Shown: positions 33,244-45,516 of the stretch, one piece after another
Layout: each line of letters starts with the position of its first letter
Position numbering within the stretch: the stretch's first letter is position 1
NCBI GenBank assembly: GCA_000708835.1
Contig: DF237591.1
Span: 1 to 48,103, forward strand
DNA: 48,103 bases
Direction of reading: 5' to 3'
From: Klebsormidium nitens
Taxonomy: Eukaryota; Streptophyta; Klebsormidiophyceae; Klebsormidiales; Klebsormidiaceae
Made by a program: the position numbers and the translations under genes
The notes under the pieces: generated by a model
The model's input: only the letters and a program-made list of their open reading frames with translations
Databases searched by the model: none
Told to the model about the DNA's origin: nothing

Positions 33244-36200
33244 TTACTCTGGCTCGATATCGATGATAGTCACTGGTTTGCTGTCCGCTCTTGAATAGTC
33301 TTTACGGGGCTGCCATACGATGCCACCGCATCTCCTGCACGAGAGAGCCGAGCTCCGAGGCCCCGCAAACGGTGTCTTGCAAACAGGGCACTGACCCTGC
33401 AACCAACAGAGTGCCACACGTCAAGGGAGGTACGAACAATTGTAAAAGGTACTTTGCTGTGTATAGCTTGACCAATTTGCAAACGAAGGAGGGTGACCAC
33501 TCACAGAACTGCCATTGATTGCCGCGCAATGCTTTCCATGAAGCGGATCGATTACAAGCAGCCTTGGTCAACGAAGGTTCCTTCAAGGTTCCTTATAACC
33601 TCGGACCAGACAAACTTAGAATCTGGCAAGCCCGAAGGTCAGACACAAGGCCGTTGGCACACTCCCAGGCACTTGAAACGCGGAGGCTTAGATTCAGCAT
33701 CTGATTCGATTGACTGGCACACAATCAATTCACCTTCCGTTAACCGCCGTAACAGCTAAGCTACGTCAAGGCAAGAGCAAACGCCCACTTTCTGACGGAG
33801 TACTATCAATTTCGATAGAACAGCCGTGGCTGCGAGAGAACTACGAAAAACAAGGAGACATCGAACGCCCACTCTTCCGGCGCATCCTTCGAATCTCCTT
33901 GGCTTAAATATAACCCAAACACATGCCCCGATTGGTCCTTCATGAGCAGATTCGCGCGCCGACTCTAGGGAATGAAAGCGATGTGACTTTCTGAACTGGA
34001 CGCACGGAAGCGCTTTCTATTTTCGGGGTCCAACAACCAACGGGACAGAACACTAGATTGAGGGCCCACCTGAACGACGTTACCGCGCAACGATCTGAGA
34101 ATCATGGGGCCTAGGAAGGGGAGCACCCAAAAGCTGACGAAGGTGAGCCAGCTCAGAATGGAGAAGATCCAGCCAGACAGAATCAGGTACGCCACCGCGA
34201 TCCACTGCAGATGTAGAGGAACGTATGCTCAGATAGCACTCAACAATCTCTTAGGTCAGTTTCTTGAATCAAGGTCCGCAGAATCAAACTATCGGATGCC
34301 ATTTGATCGTTGTTGTGCGAGGAACGATGCTCTGAGCATCTGAGTGGCAATTTGAACACAAACAGCTGTACTTTACATGTGCAGTTGTTCGAAAGAAGCA
34401 GCGAGGACAGCTGAAAGCTCTGGCTCCGCGAAAGCGGACGCACAGTGCTGCCGGAGGAGCGTTTCCGCACATGATTGGGAACAGCCGCTGCTGCGGTATG
34501 ACGCCCCTCACCTCCCGTAAAACGCTCAATTGCCTCTACTGCAACAAAATTTCCGCTTCAACCCAACTAAGATGATTCACAAAAGGTCATCAGAGTCGAC
34601 GGATGCACCAACAAACGATGCTGCTTTTGTAAGTGAAGTAGCTCGATGCAAGACCAGAGGTAAAATTGTTTCGCAGCACGAGGCTCACCGATGCTGTTCT
34701 CCCAATTGGCGTCTCCAACCACTCGCTAACTCGCCGCTGGAACTGCAGTATGAATCAACAATCGTACAATTCTTGGTCAAGAATAAACACATTTCGAGGT
34801 TTGGCGCATTATGAGTTTGCCAAAGTCTTGTGGCAGACTTCCGCAGTATCACAAGCGGCCTCGTTACTCTCACATTAGTTGATGTAACTAAGCCCAGATT
34901 GCCAACCAGAGACAGAACAAGGCTGTATTAAAATTGCTGCGGGCAAGACCTTTACACAGTATCGCAGGTCAATATGAACGCAGGAAACAAAGAAAAGAAA
35001 CAATAATTCAAATCTCTGAGCAGACTAGCAAATAGAAAGTGGACGGGCTTTCTCGCGCTCACCGTGGGCCAGTTCCTCTGCGCACTCTCCCAGGCGGTGG
35101 TCGCCTTCTGCCGTACTGAATACTTTTGGTCGACCTCGTCCGCCTTCTCCTGCACCGTCTCCTTGATCTCCTTCACCTTGTCAGTCACCTTGTAATCCCG
35201 GTCGATGCGGCTAGCGGTGCGCCGCAGATCGTCCCCAATCTCTGCAGCCTTGACCTTGCCCTGGCGCCACGCCTCCTGGGCCTTGCCCTGGGGGTCGTTC
35301 TCAATTTCAAACTGGGCATACCGGCTGCAAGTAAGGAAGAACAGGGTTTTAATACAAGCCAAGCTGCAGAAGTAAAAGGTGGGGACGCAGAAAAAACGGC
35401 CGTTGTGGAGCATGAATTGCTCTCGCTGCAAGGACAGTCGATGAAACTCCATGCGTCCTGCGCCAGAATGCAGACTGGCTTGCAGATCAAAGGGCATCGA
35501 GGAAACATCCACGGCAAGTACTTCGACGCTGCGAGTCCTTGGCCAAAGTGCCCCCAATTTAGACGACTTGCGTATCTGAACTGTCACCTCAAAAGCACAA
35601 AATCTGCTTTTGGTGCGTAGTAGTAAGCAGGACAGCGCTCAGGAATGAGACTGCATGACTCCCCAGGTTGATTGGAACTTGCAGCAAAATGAAACACCAG
35701 AGCCGATTCCAAAAGAATTTGGTGCATCTCCAATGGTTGAAGCAACTGAGCCCTTCGGAACCAAGTTCCAACAGACTAGAGAAAGGTCAGGTGCTCTCAC
35801 AAAGACAAAGAAAGCCACCACTGTTTCGAAACCGCGATATAATCTCTAGGGCGATGGTACCATCTATGTTCAAGTAGAGCTGAGAATGCAAAAAGAGCAG
35901 ACATATCAAACAGAAAGTAATTGGATCTACAAGTCTCACACTGCTGTCCATCTGCAATTATCAGATGCAGGTTTTGCCGCTACTGACACAAAGTGACACA
36001 ACTGCTTTTTGAAACTGAAAGTCCCCAACACTGTTTGGCAATTCAGGTTACACCTTACAGTCCGCAAAGGGCGTAAATCAGTTTCAAAAAGTAACGATCG
36101 GCACTACCAATAGAAGAATTGTTAACAATCAACCTGCACAGTGTGAGCTGACCTTGTTGTAAGTAGTACTAGATCAATGAAAAGCAGACGAACCCCAGCA

Positions 36201-36617
36201 ACAGATATGAAATAATCAAAGATCAAGCGAACCCCTCCAGACATACCGCTTTGCCTCTTCCGCGAGATCGGCAGCCTTGGCCTGCGTGTCTTCAGCAAGT
36301 TCTGCTGCTTTCATCTTCGCTGACTCAGCAAACTCTGCCGCCTTCTGCTTCAGATCTTCGGTGAACCTGGTGATAACCTCATCACCACCCTCCCCATTGC
36401 TGCCTTGTGCAGCAGAGCACACTATCCTTGCACGTCTATGTTGCCGTACCTTTTTGAAAGACTGGCGCGATGCCAAAAATGGATGTGGATGCTGAAGAGG
36501 ATGGAAAGGGAGGCTGTTTCGACTTGATGGACCGGCTGCTGAGGTTCGCAAAGCCGCTGTGTTAAAGCTGCCGTGTATCGCAGGGGATGTCAGAGCCTGA
36601 CAAGCCATCTTCCACAA
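33244..36617 (-). CDS. Plastid-targeted protein with LEA-like amphipathic helices, membrane segment and C-terminal zinc ribbon
   Basis: Four exons join in phase: 36617-36247, 35324-35063, 34204-34070 and 33396-33244, giving 306 residues (303 from the second ATG at 36608). Residues 1-70 are rich in Ser, Arg, Ala and Pro, with RRARIVCSAAQG near 70 as a likely transit-peptide cleavage area. Residues 80-210 form 11-residue-like amphipathic repeats (AAEFAESAKMKAAELAEDTQ and similar, then WRQGKVKAAEIGDDLRR). Exon 3 encodes two hydrophobic helices (AYLILSGWIFSILSWLTFV and FWVLPFLGPMIL). Exon 4 is a zinc ribbon, CPVC at 259-262 and CRRC at 276-279, followed by GGIVWQP and a short tail. I do not know a name for this architecture. 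Anchoring of stress-type helices to a thylakoid or envelope membrane is plausible. The gene faces the TCAIM-like gene across 795 bp. Confidence 0.82.
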
Positions 36618-37411
36618 ATACCACTCCCCTCTGATCTGTCTAATCTGAGAAGGTCAAGGGATGGAAAAACTTTCTTTCTGAGCAGAAAGAAAGCTCCCCT
36701 CTGCTGTGTTCCCAAACTTCGAGCGCCAAAGAAGAATTAGCAAAAAGTGACCCGGCACAACAGGGACGCACTATGTTAATCCAACCAGGGTTGATATCAG
36801 CCCTAAGTATCTCTCCAAACGTGCGCCCTCTTGGCGTGTTGACCCCCACGTACGCCCCCTCTATCGCTAGCGCTGTTCAACTTCTGGAGAGAGATGCCGT
36901 GAAAATCTTCCAAATTCTTCGGAAGCTCAGAGTCAGAGTCATGGTCTAGACTCTCCAACTCCGAGTCTCTGGCTACCTGGCTGCTGGCAATCAATTAGGC
37001 CCCAGCTCCTGTCGAAATTTGGGTCCGCTGGTGTTCCATTTGGGTTCGTCACCGAAGTCCCGCGTGGTGCACTCAGAAGCCGTCGATTCGCTATCCGAGG
37101 GCGCTAATGCCGCAGGCTAGGCGTCCTGTAGTAGACTGCTGGACCAGATACTTTGGCGGCCTCTAAACAAGTTCAGGCTTCCTCAGCCTTCAAGTTCAGC
37201 TGGCCGGCTGCACAGTGCACATCACTGCAGCAGAAGAGGAGCGAGCTGACACCAGCCAATGCCAATGGCGGCGGCCGCACAGTTTTGCAGCTAGCATAAT
37301 CTCCGCATAATCGCAGCCTTATGCATGATTATCCAAAAGTGTAACCTCAAGGGCCCGAAGAGAGGCTGCATGGTGGTGTTTCACTAGGCGCTGTCGCTGG
37401 AGCTGTCCCCC
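36618..37411. promoter_or_regulatory. Divergent promoter region between the plastid-protein and TCAIM-like genes
   Basis: The two starts lie 795 bp apart, facing away. The only clear structure is a perfect 10-bp inverted repeat with a 4-base loop, CTTTCTTTCT GAGC AGAAAGAAAG, at 36670-36693. CT-rich elements near starts are common in plant promoters. Confidence 0.35.
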
Positions 37412-40340
37412 ATGCAGTCCCTTCTGACCAAGGCCGCCTGGCGCCAGCAATGGCGGGGCACCCTGACAGCGTTCCTCGCCCAGGCGTCTTCCGGTGTAAC
37501 AGGGGGAACCTGCCAACACCCTGATTGTAGAGCAGAGAGTTTTTCGTCATCGGCGCAAGGGGAATTGCAGCGGGCGGAGACCCCCACGATCAAGTCCCAG
37601 CTGCGAATGCTTTACAAGCGGGTGCATCCAGACTTGTTCCATGGTCATCCAGCCGAAAGGGTAGGGGTGATTTTCTCTGTTGTCGCATGCTGTTTACTCA
37701 CTGACCGTGGAAGGTTGTTATGTATTTAGTGATCCGGATTGTCTGGAGGTTTCAGATTGCAATGCTTCTTGCGAAGCCAAGGGAATTGCATGCGAAGGAG
37801 GCGCCAGGAAGAGCTTTTGAAGCGTTGCAATCTTTGTTTTACGTTTAAACCTGCTGCCCAGATATTCATTGAGCAGTGAGAGGATTTTTGATGCTCTGAT
37901 GACGTTCAATTTGCACTTCTGGCAATTTGCAGATGTGGATTAGGCATGTGCCAAAAGGCAGGGGGTTTTACAACCACCACGGAAGTCAACACTCAACTTG
38001 ATTCTACGTAGGTTGACTGACCTTTAAATCTTTACTGGATTGCAGGCCACCAACGAGCGCTCTTTCAAGCTGCTCCAAGAGTACCTTTCTGTCGCCCACG
38101 AAGGCTCCCATTCACCCTCGCGCCACTTCCGCTTTGAGTTCTTCCTCCACCCCAGCGAAGAAACTCCGCCTCCGGCTCCCACCTCAGAGCGAACCCCCAA
38201 TCTGGAGAAAGTCGAGGTCGCTCTTCCTCCCCCTCGCCACGCTTTTGGCACAAACGGCGAGCTAACCCAGTCCACGAGACGGGCGCTTGGGAAGCTCTTC
38301 GCCGCATGCGGCCTGGCGGCTGACATCAGCAGCCCCGACGACGACATCAGCATCCAGTCGCTTGGGGACCTGCTGCGGCATGCAGGAGAGACGGCGCGGC
38401 AGCGGGAGGCGGACGTGATGACGTCGTCAAGGAGGATGGTGATTGCGCGGAATGCGCTACGCATGGGGAGGGGCGTGAAGGCGGTGCTTCAGGGGCCGCT
38501 GTTGAGCGCACCGGCGCACGTGCAGGCGGAAGCTCTGGAGAAGCTAGCGAAAGCTTTGGATCTGGCACCGGATGCAGAGGTCGGGGGGATCACTTTCGTC
38601 CTCGGGGGGAAGCACGGGCTTGACGCGGCGACCGGAAACGTGTGGTTGAGATGGGACGCTAAAGCTACCGAGTGGGGGGCAAGGATCGCAGCGGTTGATA
38701 TGGACAGCGTGGTTCGTGCGAAACAGAGAGCGCTCGAGCGACAGTTCAAAGAGGCGCAGGTGGCGACCGTTGTGGGGGTTGAGATGGTCTACACCGATCA
38801 CGGAGTTGGGTCGAGCAGCGAGTATGAAGAGTGTTTGGACAGATTGGAGAGTCACGGGAGGGCTCGGGGCCCTGTAGAAGGGGGCATATTTAGTGAGGTG
38901 CCTTTGAGAGTAATACGAGGGGGGGACGAGGGAGTAAACGGTTTTGAGATTGACGAAAGGATGGGGTTTGTATCGGTGCCAGTGGGGGCGTCGGCTGAAG
39001 AGGTGAGACTATCGGAGTCTGGCAATCAGAGGTTACTGATGTATACTGTTGTCTAACGAGTCCCGAGCCGTCTTTGTTTGTTCGTCTACTCTGGCACCAG
39101 ATGTTGGCATTTTGGAAAGGACGTGGTTTTTGAAAAGATTGTGGCCAGCTCAAACGGCTCATAAAAAAGCATATTACTCAGGGAGCTGCAAGGGACAGCT
39201 CCGTTTGCCATTAGCGATCCGCCGAGAAATGTTGCATATGCTTCTGAAAGTTCTTAATCCGATGGGCGTCTTCAAGGGTCGATTTTTGAACTTCTGTGAT
39301 GTGTTGCAAGGTTGATTTTGCGTGCGGAACTGTTGAACTGCTCGCTTACAAGCATCTCAAACTATCCCATCTTCTTGTGGAAAGAGTTCTGTCGACTGCG
39401 TCGGTCTGTCAGAGACAGTCATCTGAGGGGTATGGTCGACATTTTTCTCGGAGTCTGGTAAAGAGTTGAGTACTGCAGGTTCTTTTAGAAATAGTCCCTC
39501 AGGCTAAATTTTGTTCCTACTTCGCGAAGGGAAGTGTAGCTTTCAAAGTTTGAAGCGGACCGTGGAGAACACTCCGTTGGGCATGCGAATTCCGAACAAC
39601 CTGAGGAAAGCCACTATTGTACCTTCGCTCTGAAGTATATATTGATGAGTCTCTGTCCCTTCAAAAGCATTATTGTAGCAGCCAATCTGTCGAATCGGAA
39701 AAAGGGGCAAGTTTCGCAGATACTGCTGACCTTTTGGCGCATTCAGTCTTTGGTTTGGTTTGGCGCCGAGTTGAGAAACCCGAATAAGAGGACTGTTCGT
39801 TGACCAAAAGAAGCTGGTTGGCTGAGAACCCGTTTATCTTGGCGAAGACAACATTTGGTGAGGGACAACATTTGTGGATCTCGTGTGCTTGTCTGAATGA
39901 GAGGACATATTCAAACAAGCACGTTGAAGGCGGTCCGCAGGCTGCCTTCGCCTGAGATGTGTTATTTGAAACTTATGTCATCCTCGTTACGCTTTGCTGA
40001 TCACGTGCTTCTTCCTCTACAGGTCTGGAGGTTTCTCGAGAAGCGTGGGCAAGAAGCGCTTGGCATTGTGCACCGCTTCCGATCAGCGGAGCAGAGGCTT
40101 GCTGACGTCAGTGCACACGTAAGAAAGAAACTTCGACTTCGGCACCTTTCTTTCGACTCTAGCATCAGTGCGGATCAGTACCTTCAGTGTTGCACGAAGT
40201 TGCTGAGACATGCAAGCACGCTGATACAATTAACAGACGGGCTGTCACTGTGTATTGGGAGCGTAGATAGGTTGCCGCAGGAAGGCGAAGATCCGCCTCT
40301 CGTGCACATGCGTTGGAACTTCTCAATAAACTCGCTGTAG
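37412..40340 (+). CDS. TCAIM-like mitochondrial protein (DUF4460/DUF4461 type)
   Basis: Three exons in phase 0, 37412-37660, 38046-39002 and 40023-40340, give 507 residues, close to the size of animal TCAIM. The N-terminus (MQSLLTKAAWRQQWRG) is a typical mitochondrial presequence. A J-domain-like segment, LRMLYKRVHPDLFHGHPAER, carries an HPD motif at about 72-74 and continues across the first intron into NERSFKLLQEYL, matching DUF4460. The rest matches DUF4461 with a C-terminal LTDGLSLCIGSV and a WNF near the end. The human homologue is called T-cell activation inhibitor, mitochondrial. A chaperone-linked role is suggested by the HPD motif, but the function in algae is unknown. Splice donors are AGG/GTAGGG and GAG/GTGAGA; the acceptors are clear. 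Confidence 0.85.
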
Positions 40341-41604
40341 TCGTTGATTATTGTAAAACGTTTCTGGTATTACATATCAGATTGAGGATGTGGTGGCATA
40401 TTGTTCATGCTGATGTGGACTGCGGAGTATTCTGAAATCAGTGCCGCATGATTTGGCAGAGCTATTTGGTACATCAAAGGCCGCATCATCATGTCTAAAC
40501 CTGATGGTAATATGTAGACAGACATGCAGTGCTGTACATATGCTGGCAATAATCGCGCGCAACGACAGACGTTAATTGAGGGCAGTTCATGCCGGCATGC
40601 CTTTCAAAAGCCTGCAAAGGCAACCCTTAAATACCGTACGTTTTCAATCCGACACGTAGTGCTTTCTCGTGAATACGTCGAATCGCGGTGTGGACTTCGA
40701 TCAAGCAACCACCGTGAATGTCAACGTCATGTATACGCGCATATTGATAATATAAATTCAAAACAATGGCGCACGTTGCGGTTGTGATTTGGTCATGCAC
40801 ATGTGCTAGCTTACGTCAAGCTTCATGGTGGCACTGAGGGCCGCCTACTATTAAACGATTAAGCTTTCTTGCAAGCTTGTCGAGGCGGCCTAGGGAAGAC
40901 AACCGTCATGCGCGTGTTTGATATACTGCGCTACCGTCGATTTTGATCGACAATCTGTTAAGCAATTATGATAGCGGCTGCCATGCTCGATCCGCATGCC
41001 AGGGCTCTAGAATGATATCAAAGCGGCGCGGCCTTTTGGAACCTGGGTCGATATAAGTCCTTTGAGTACGTACGGGCATATCGGTGCATGTGAAGCAAGA
41101 CTGGCGGGCGGCGGCGGTGACGAGCGACAAAGGTTACTGAGCCGTTACCTGACACAGTTCCATATGCATATGAGCAGTAGCAGACAGACACGCTGAGAAT
41201 CGAAAGGGGATTTAAAGCTACGACGGAATTTGGATGACGTGATATACCCTGCGATGGACCAGCATACCAATCAATAGTACCGGTTCGAAGATGAGATATA
41301 AAGTGATGGTGACTAATTTGTCCGAACTCCATTACGTTGCAGACTACCTAGTGAGAGGCACGTGTGACACGAAAATCAACGGAATACGGCAACCTTGTAA
41401 GTTTATGCAGACATCCTACAGACTACACCAGACGAACATTCCCGACGAATTTCCAATCCCAAGTTTTCAAACCAAAAACAGAGTGCTCCCTCCCTTGCCG
41501 CCTGCTCGTTTCAGTAAGACACCTCTTCGGCATGCAGGACGAGGCGTTCTGAGCCTTCACAAAAAGAATAAGAGATTCCGCTCTCCTCTACTCCAGTGCT
41601 CGGC
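40341..41604. other. Intergenic stretch without a supported gene
   Basis: It is AT-richer than the flanking exons. A 104-codon frame on the minus strand at 41018-41332 and a 112-codon frame at 41291-41629 show no family features. I see nothing else here. Confidence 0.5.
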
Positions 41605-44318
41605 TTATCCTACACCTCCAGGCGCGTGATGTCGCGCGTACCTGGGGAACAAGACGTGTCGTGATAAGCTGTTCATCGGAGCACGGAGGGCCCATTCCTC
41701 CTTCTTCTGAGATCGCCCTTTTCCCGTAACTCTTTTCCCTAGGTCCTTCGAGACTGTGTCCCCTTCTCCCAGAACACTCTCGCCTTCCCCCCAAACCGAT
41801 CGATCTTCCCCCTGATTCACCAGACCTTCTTCCGAGACTTGGTCCCCATGCTCTTGAACCGTCGCCTCGGTCTCCGAGGGTGTGTCTCCTGTTTCCGGGT
41901 CTGTATCTTCTCCTGCGAAATAGTCTTTCGCCCCTCCAGTCCTTCCCAGGCCGTCTGAACCGGTCTCGCTCTGCAACTGGGCGTTCATCAAATCAACAGG
42001 CGCTCCCAACCTGGCAGTCTGACAGCTGTTCAGCATCGTGTTTCCTGACCCTCCGGATCCTCCGCTGCTCTTTTCGCGGCGAAGGGGGACGGGCGTACTG
42101 GCTGTTGGGCGCCTCCAATGTCACCTGAGGAATGGCGACGTAAAATTAGATGCTCAGAAGTGCTTTTCGAAAACAATCAGACACTCGGGTGCTCGAGATT
42201 TTATGCTGAGTCAAAAAGCAAAGGCGCTGAGTGGCAGCTTAAATCAGTTGAATTAACATAAAGGCAGGAATTATGAGATGACAGAAGACATCTAGCAAGA
42301 TCAAATGAAGTGCAGCAACAACTCGAAACGTTATCAGAGAAGGTGGAAGTCGATTGGACCATACAAGGGCCTGCTTTAGTTTTCTCACAACGGTTGAGAT
42401 CCAACAAGATACTTCAAATTAGCCCCCACCGACGAGACCTTCGTTCCACTATGTTGAAAGGAATAGACGCTTACTTCGACTCTTGAAAAGAATCGCTCCG
42501 CTCATCAACTTTCTCAAGCAGAAGCACTAAGTATACGAAGTACAAAACTCAAGAAAATAGATTTCGAAGAGAGGGGTAACCGGCGACATGAGAGCACAAA
42601 CTCGACAATCACTCAAAAAGAGCTTTCTGGGAGTACGGCTCCAAATGATGAATATATACCTGTGGCAAGAAAGCATCTCCTGGCGGTTGATGCCCCCCGC
42701 CGCGGCCTATCACTGGCCCGTCCTTCAGCTCAACCGACAGGGATCCGTCCTCCCCTTCCGACTCCCTTGGGCCGTCAGCGGAACGTCCTCGGCCCTTCCA
42801 AAATTCGTCCGGTGCCTTCTCCTTGATGTTTGCCGTCAGGGGATTGACTTCCTTGGGTTGTGGGAACGGTTTAAAAGCAGGCGCTGGTCTCTTCTTGTGG
42901 TCTCAGCACCAAAAACCTCTAGAGGTGGGGCGGGATGAGGCAGCTGGACGGGCGGCGGGCGGCAGCGCTGCGCGTTGTGTGACATGGACAGCGGGTCCCC
43001 CGGTCGTGCAGAGTACTTGCAACCGGGTTTCGGACAGGTGACTGCGGCGTTCGGACAGAACTGCAAGGGATTCTTCTTTTCAGTTCAGATATATAGCTGC
43101 GAAGTTTGGGAACGTTGAAGAGGCGCAAGTCACACAAGATGGGTACCACTGAAACGAAGGCTTGAATTTCAGGGTCTGTGAAGTGTCCCTTGGTCAGCAC
43201 GGATGTACGTCAAAGGGAACTTTAGAGTTGCACTCTCTTGTACCGTCTGTGATATGGAGACGTCAGCATACGTCAGACTCGGCTCTTGGTTCGGACACTG
43301 GATGTCAAAGAAAGAGTCCCAGCTTGTAGAAGTCAAATGGACTCCAAACTTCTCAGCGTTTAGGGCTGCCGTTGGGCAATTAAGCAGGCGCACCCCTTTC
43401 CGTTTACGTCCTCACAAACACCTTATCAGAATTTCTTTCCGTTTACTACGTCCAGGTCACAAACTACTTCTCAGACTTTCGTCATGAAAACCACGCGAAG
43501 GCGTACGTACCTCTGCTTAGTGCAAAGAAAAGTTCTCATAAAGGATCATCTCTCCACAGAAGGAACAGTTCTGCCGGCACTCCGCTCGGTGAACGTTCCG
43601 GTACGTCGCGCTCCACCATCTCGAGCTCAAAGTGAGGGCAGCGCACTGGGCGGAACTCGCATCCCTCCTCGTGCGTCTGTACATCGCTCTCCGTCCCAAG
43701 ATAGGGGCAACCGTCTTCAACCTGTCAATAGTGGTGAGACGAAGTCGAACCAAAGGGGGATGACTGCTCGTACATTGCTCTCTGTTTAGGAGGTGGCTGG
43801 GTGTCGAACGAACGTCTAACATCTGATTGTCATGGCAGCGCACAGCCATCAAGTCCGTCAAGTCGGGGGGTATAAGGCTCGAAATACCATGACTCGGCCA
43901 AGAAAATGACTTCGGAAAAGAAAAAACTCAAAATACTGGCCCAACAGAATGCTCTTCAGAGCTCGCTCTTTTGTCACTTCTGGTTACGTGCTGATCTCGA
44001 TATCTTTCATGCGCATTCCTTTCAAATGCATTCGAAACATTCTCATTCGACTTCTCTGACGCGGTACGGGTTATACTCACCCTTTCCCAGCGGTTCGTAG
44101 CTGTCTCCGCTACGAAGGCGAACTGACAGTACCGCGGCAAGCAAGCGACGGCATTCCGCATCGTCTCATTGCGCTAAAGGCGTAACGGATGCCCCTCCCC
44201 ATCCCCAACCAGAGATGCCGCAAGATGAGTTGCGTTGGGTAGGCAAGATTCGCAGAAGGTGGAGTTGCAGCATGCGCAGATAACAGGGTCCTCGAAGAAT
44301 TGTATGCAGATCGGGCAC
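41605..44318 (-). pseudogene. Decayed RING/TRAF-type zinc-finger gene, paralogue of the gene at 14.5-19.8 kb
   Basis: Exon-like pieces keep splice sites: 44318-44081, 43721-43511, 43060-42660 and 42124 to about 41627. The first encodes a RING finger (CPICIQFFEDPV, then CACCNSTFCESC). The second has TRAF fingers (CPYLG, HEEGCEFRPVRCPH, AECRQNCSFCG). The third has CPNAAVTCPKPGCKYSARPG, which parallels CPEAVARCPKSGCPYEV in the intact gene. The fourth is acidic like its counterpart. Lesions: TAG at 44176-44174 inside the first piece, a one-base shift near 43595 inside a finger, TAA at 43519-43517 just before the donor, and a frame change in the third piece near 42890. An intact TRAF/RING protein would be a ubiquitin ligase; this copy is probably dead unless the assembly has errors. 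No first exon was found. Confidence 0.65.
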
Positions 44319-45516
44319 CTGCACACAGAAAGTTTCGACAGGCTGATCAGAACGCGACAGCCTTTTAGAATGAGGAGTCCAGACTAAGGTAGTTCACCCA
44401 GTAGTATAGAGCGACTCCCTTGACCGACGTGTCAGAACTTGCGCAATCAGCAGAAGACTAGAGTTTCTTAAGCCAGAGCAATCTGCTGAGACAACAAATA
44501 TTTGCATAATTTGCACCAGCAAGAGGGTGAAACATTCCGACCTTGAACGAAGGGCGCTTTCTGTCAAGAGCTTTCTGCCAGCGAGTCAGAGTCCACCGCA
44601 TCACAGAACGTTTGTAGCGTGAGCGTCTTGACCCTGCTACCGGTGAAGCTGTTCATGAATCCATAATCAAGATTCGCATGTTCGATTCCTCACGAGTTGC
44701 CCACCTTAGGCTACCTAGGGCTCGTGCAAGAGCTTCCCATCATATAGCATTTTACATCGAGAAGCTTGATGCATTGCATGATATTGACAGTGAGACTTAG
44801 CATATCCAAAAAGTCGTCCAGCCGGATCAAAGATGCATAGAGGATCGAGTTCGGCTACAGAGCAATACAAACAGCACTTCATGTAATCTCCCCATAATTC
44901 CACGTCGCTCTTCTTGCGCACATGGTTATATTTGTGCCCGTTCCCTCATCGATCTGGAAAGGTCTATAAGTAGGAATATGGCTTTCAGAAACGCACATGT
45001 TTTGGAGCCTCAGGATCCATCTAACCGTCTTCGCAAGACAGCTTATGAGTTGCTGCAACTGACAAGAAGCTCTTCGCTTGCACATTTTCAACACCTTATT
45101 TGCCAGCCGGAAGCTCGTGGCGAACTGTAGGTTTGTCAGAGTTGAAAACAATCCCTTGCTTCGCAAGGGGCCACATGCAAACCCACTAACAACGCAAAAG
45201 TCACATACACTGTTCTCAGATGCAAAATCTGGCCACATGTAATGAGGTTCAATGAGTATTGCAAAGGGTCAAGTAGCACCAGGGAGCCCACTATTCTCTG
45301 AAGCCCACTACCTGCTGCTCCAAAGTTTCTGATAAGTAGAACTTTGCTTAAATTCCAAAGCTACAAAGTAGATCTTTGGACCTTGATACTTCCTGTTAGC
45401 CATCTGGGAATAAATGCTCTATCAATCTTTGGTTTCGTTGCTTTTCGACGCAGATGCATAAGGCACGAAATACTACAACAAGGATTACCGTGTTGCGATC
45501 TAAGCAGCTGGCCTTA
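44319..45516. other. Spacer upstream of the decayed RING/TRAF gene
   Basis: It could contain lost 5' exons of the pseudogene. A 119-codon minus-strand frame at 44879-45238 has many Cys and Arg codons but no recognisable pattern. I see no other feature. Confidence 0.45.
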
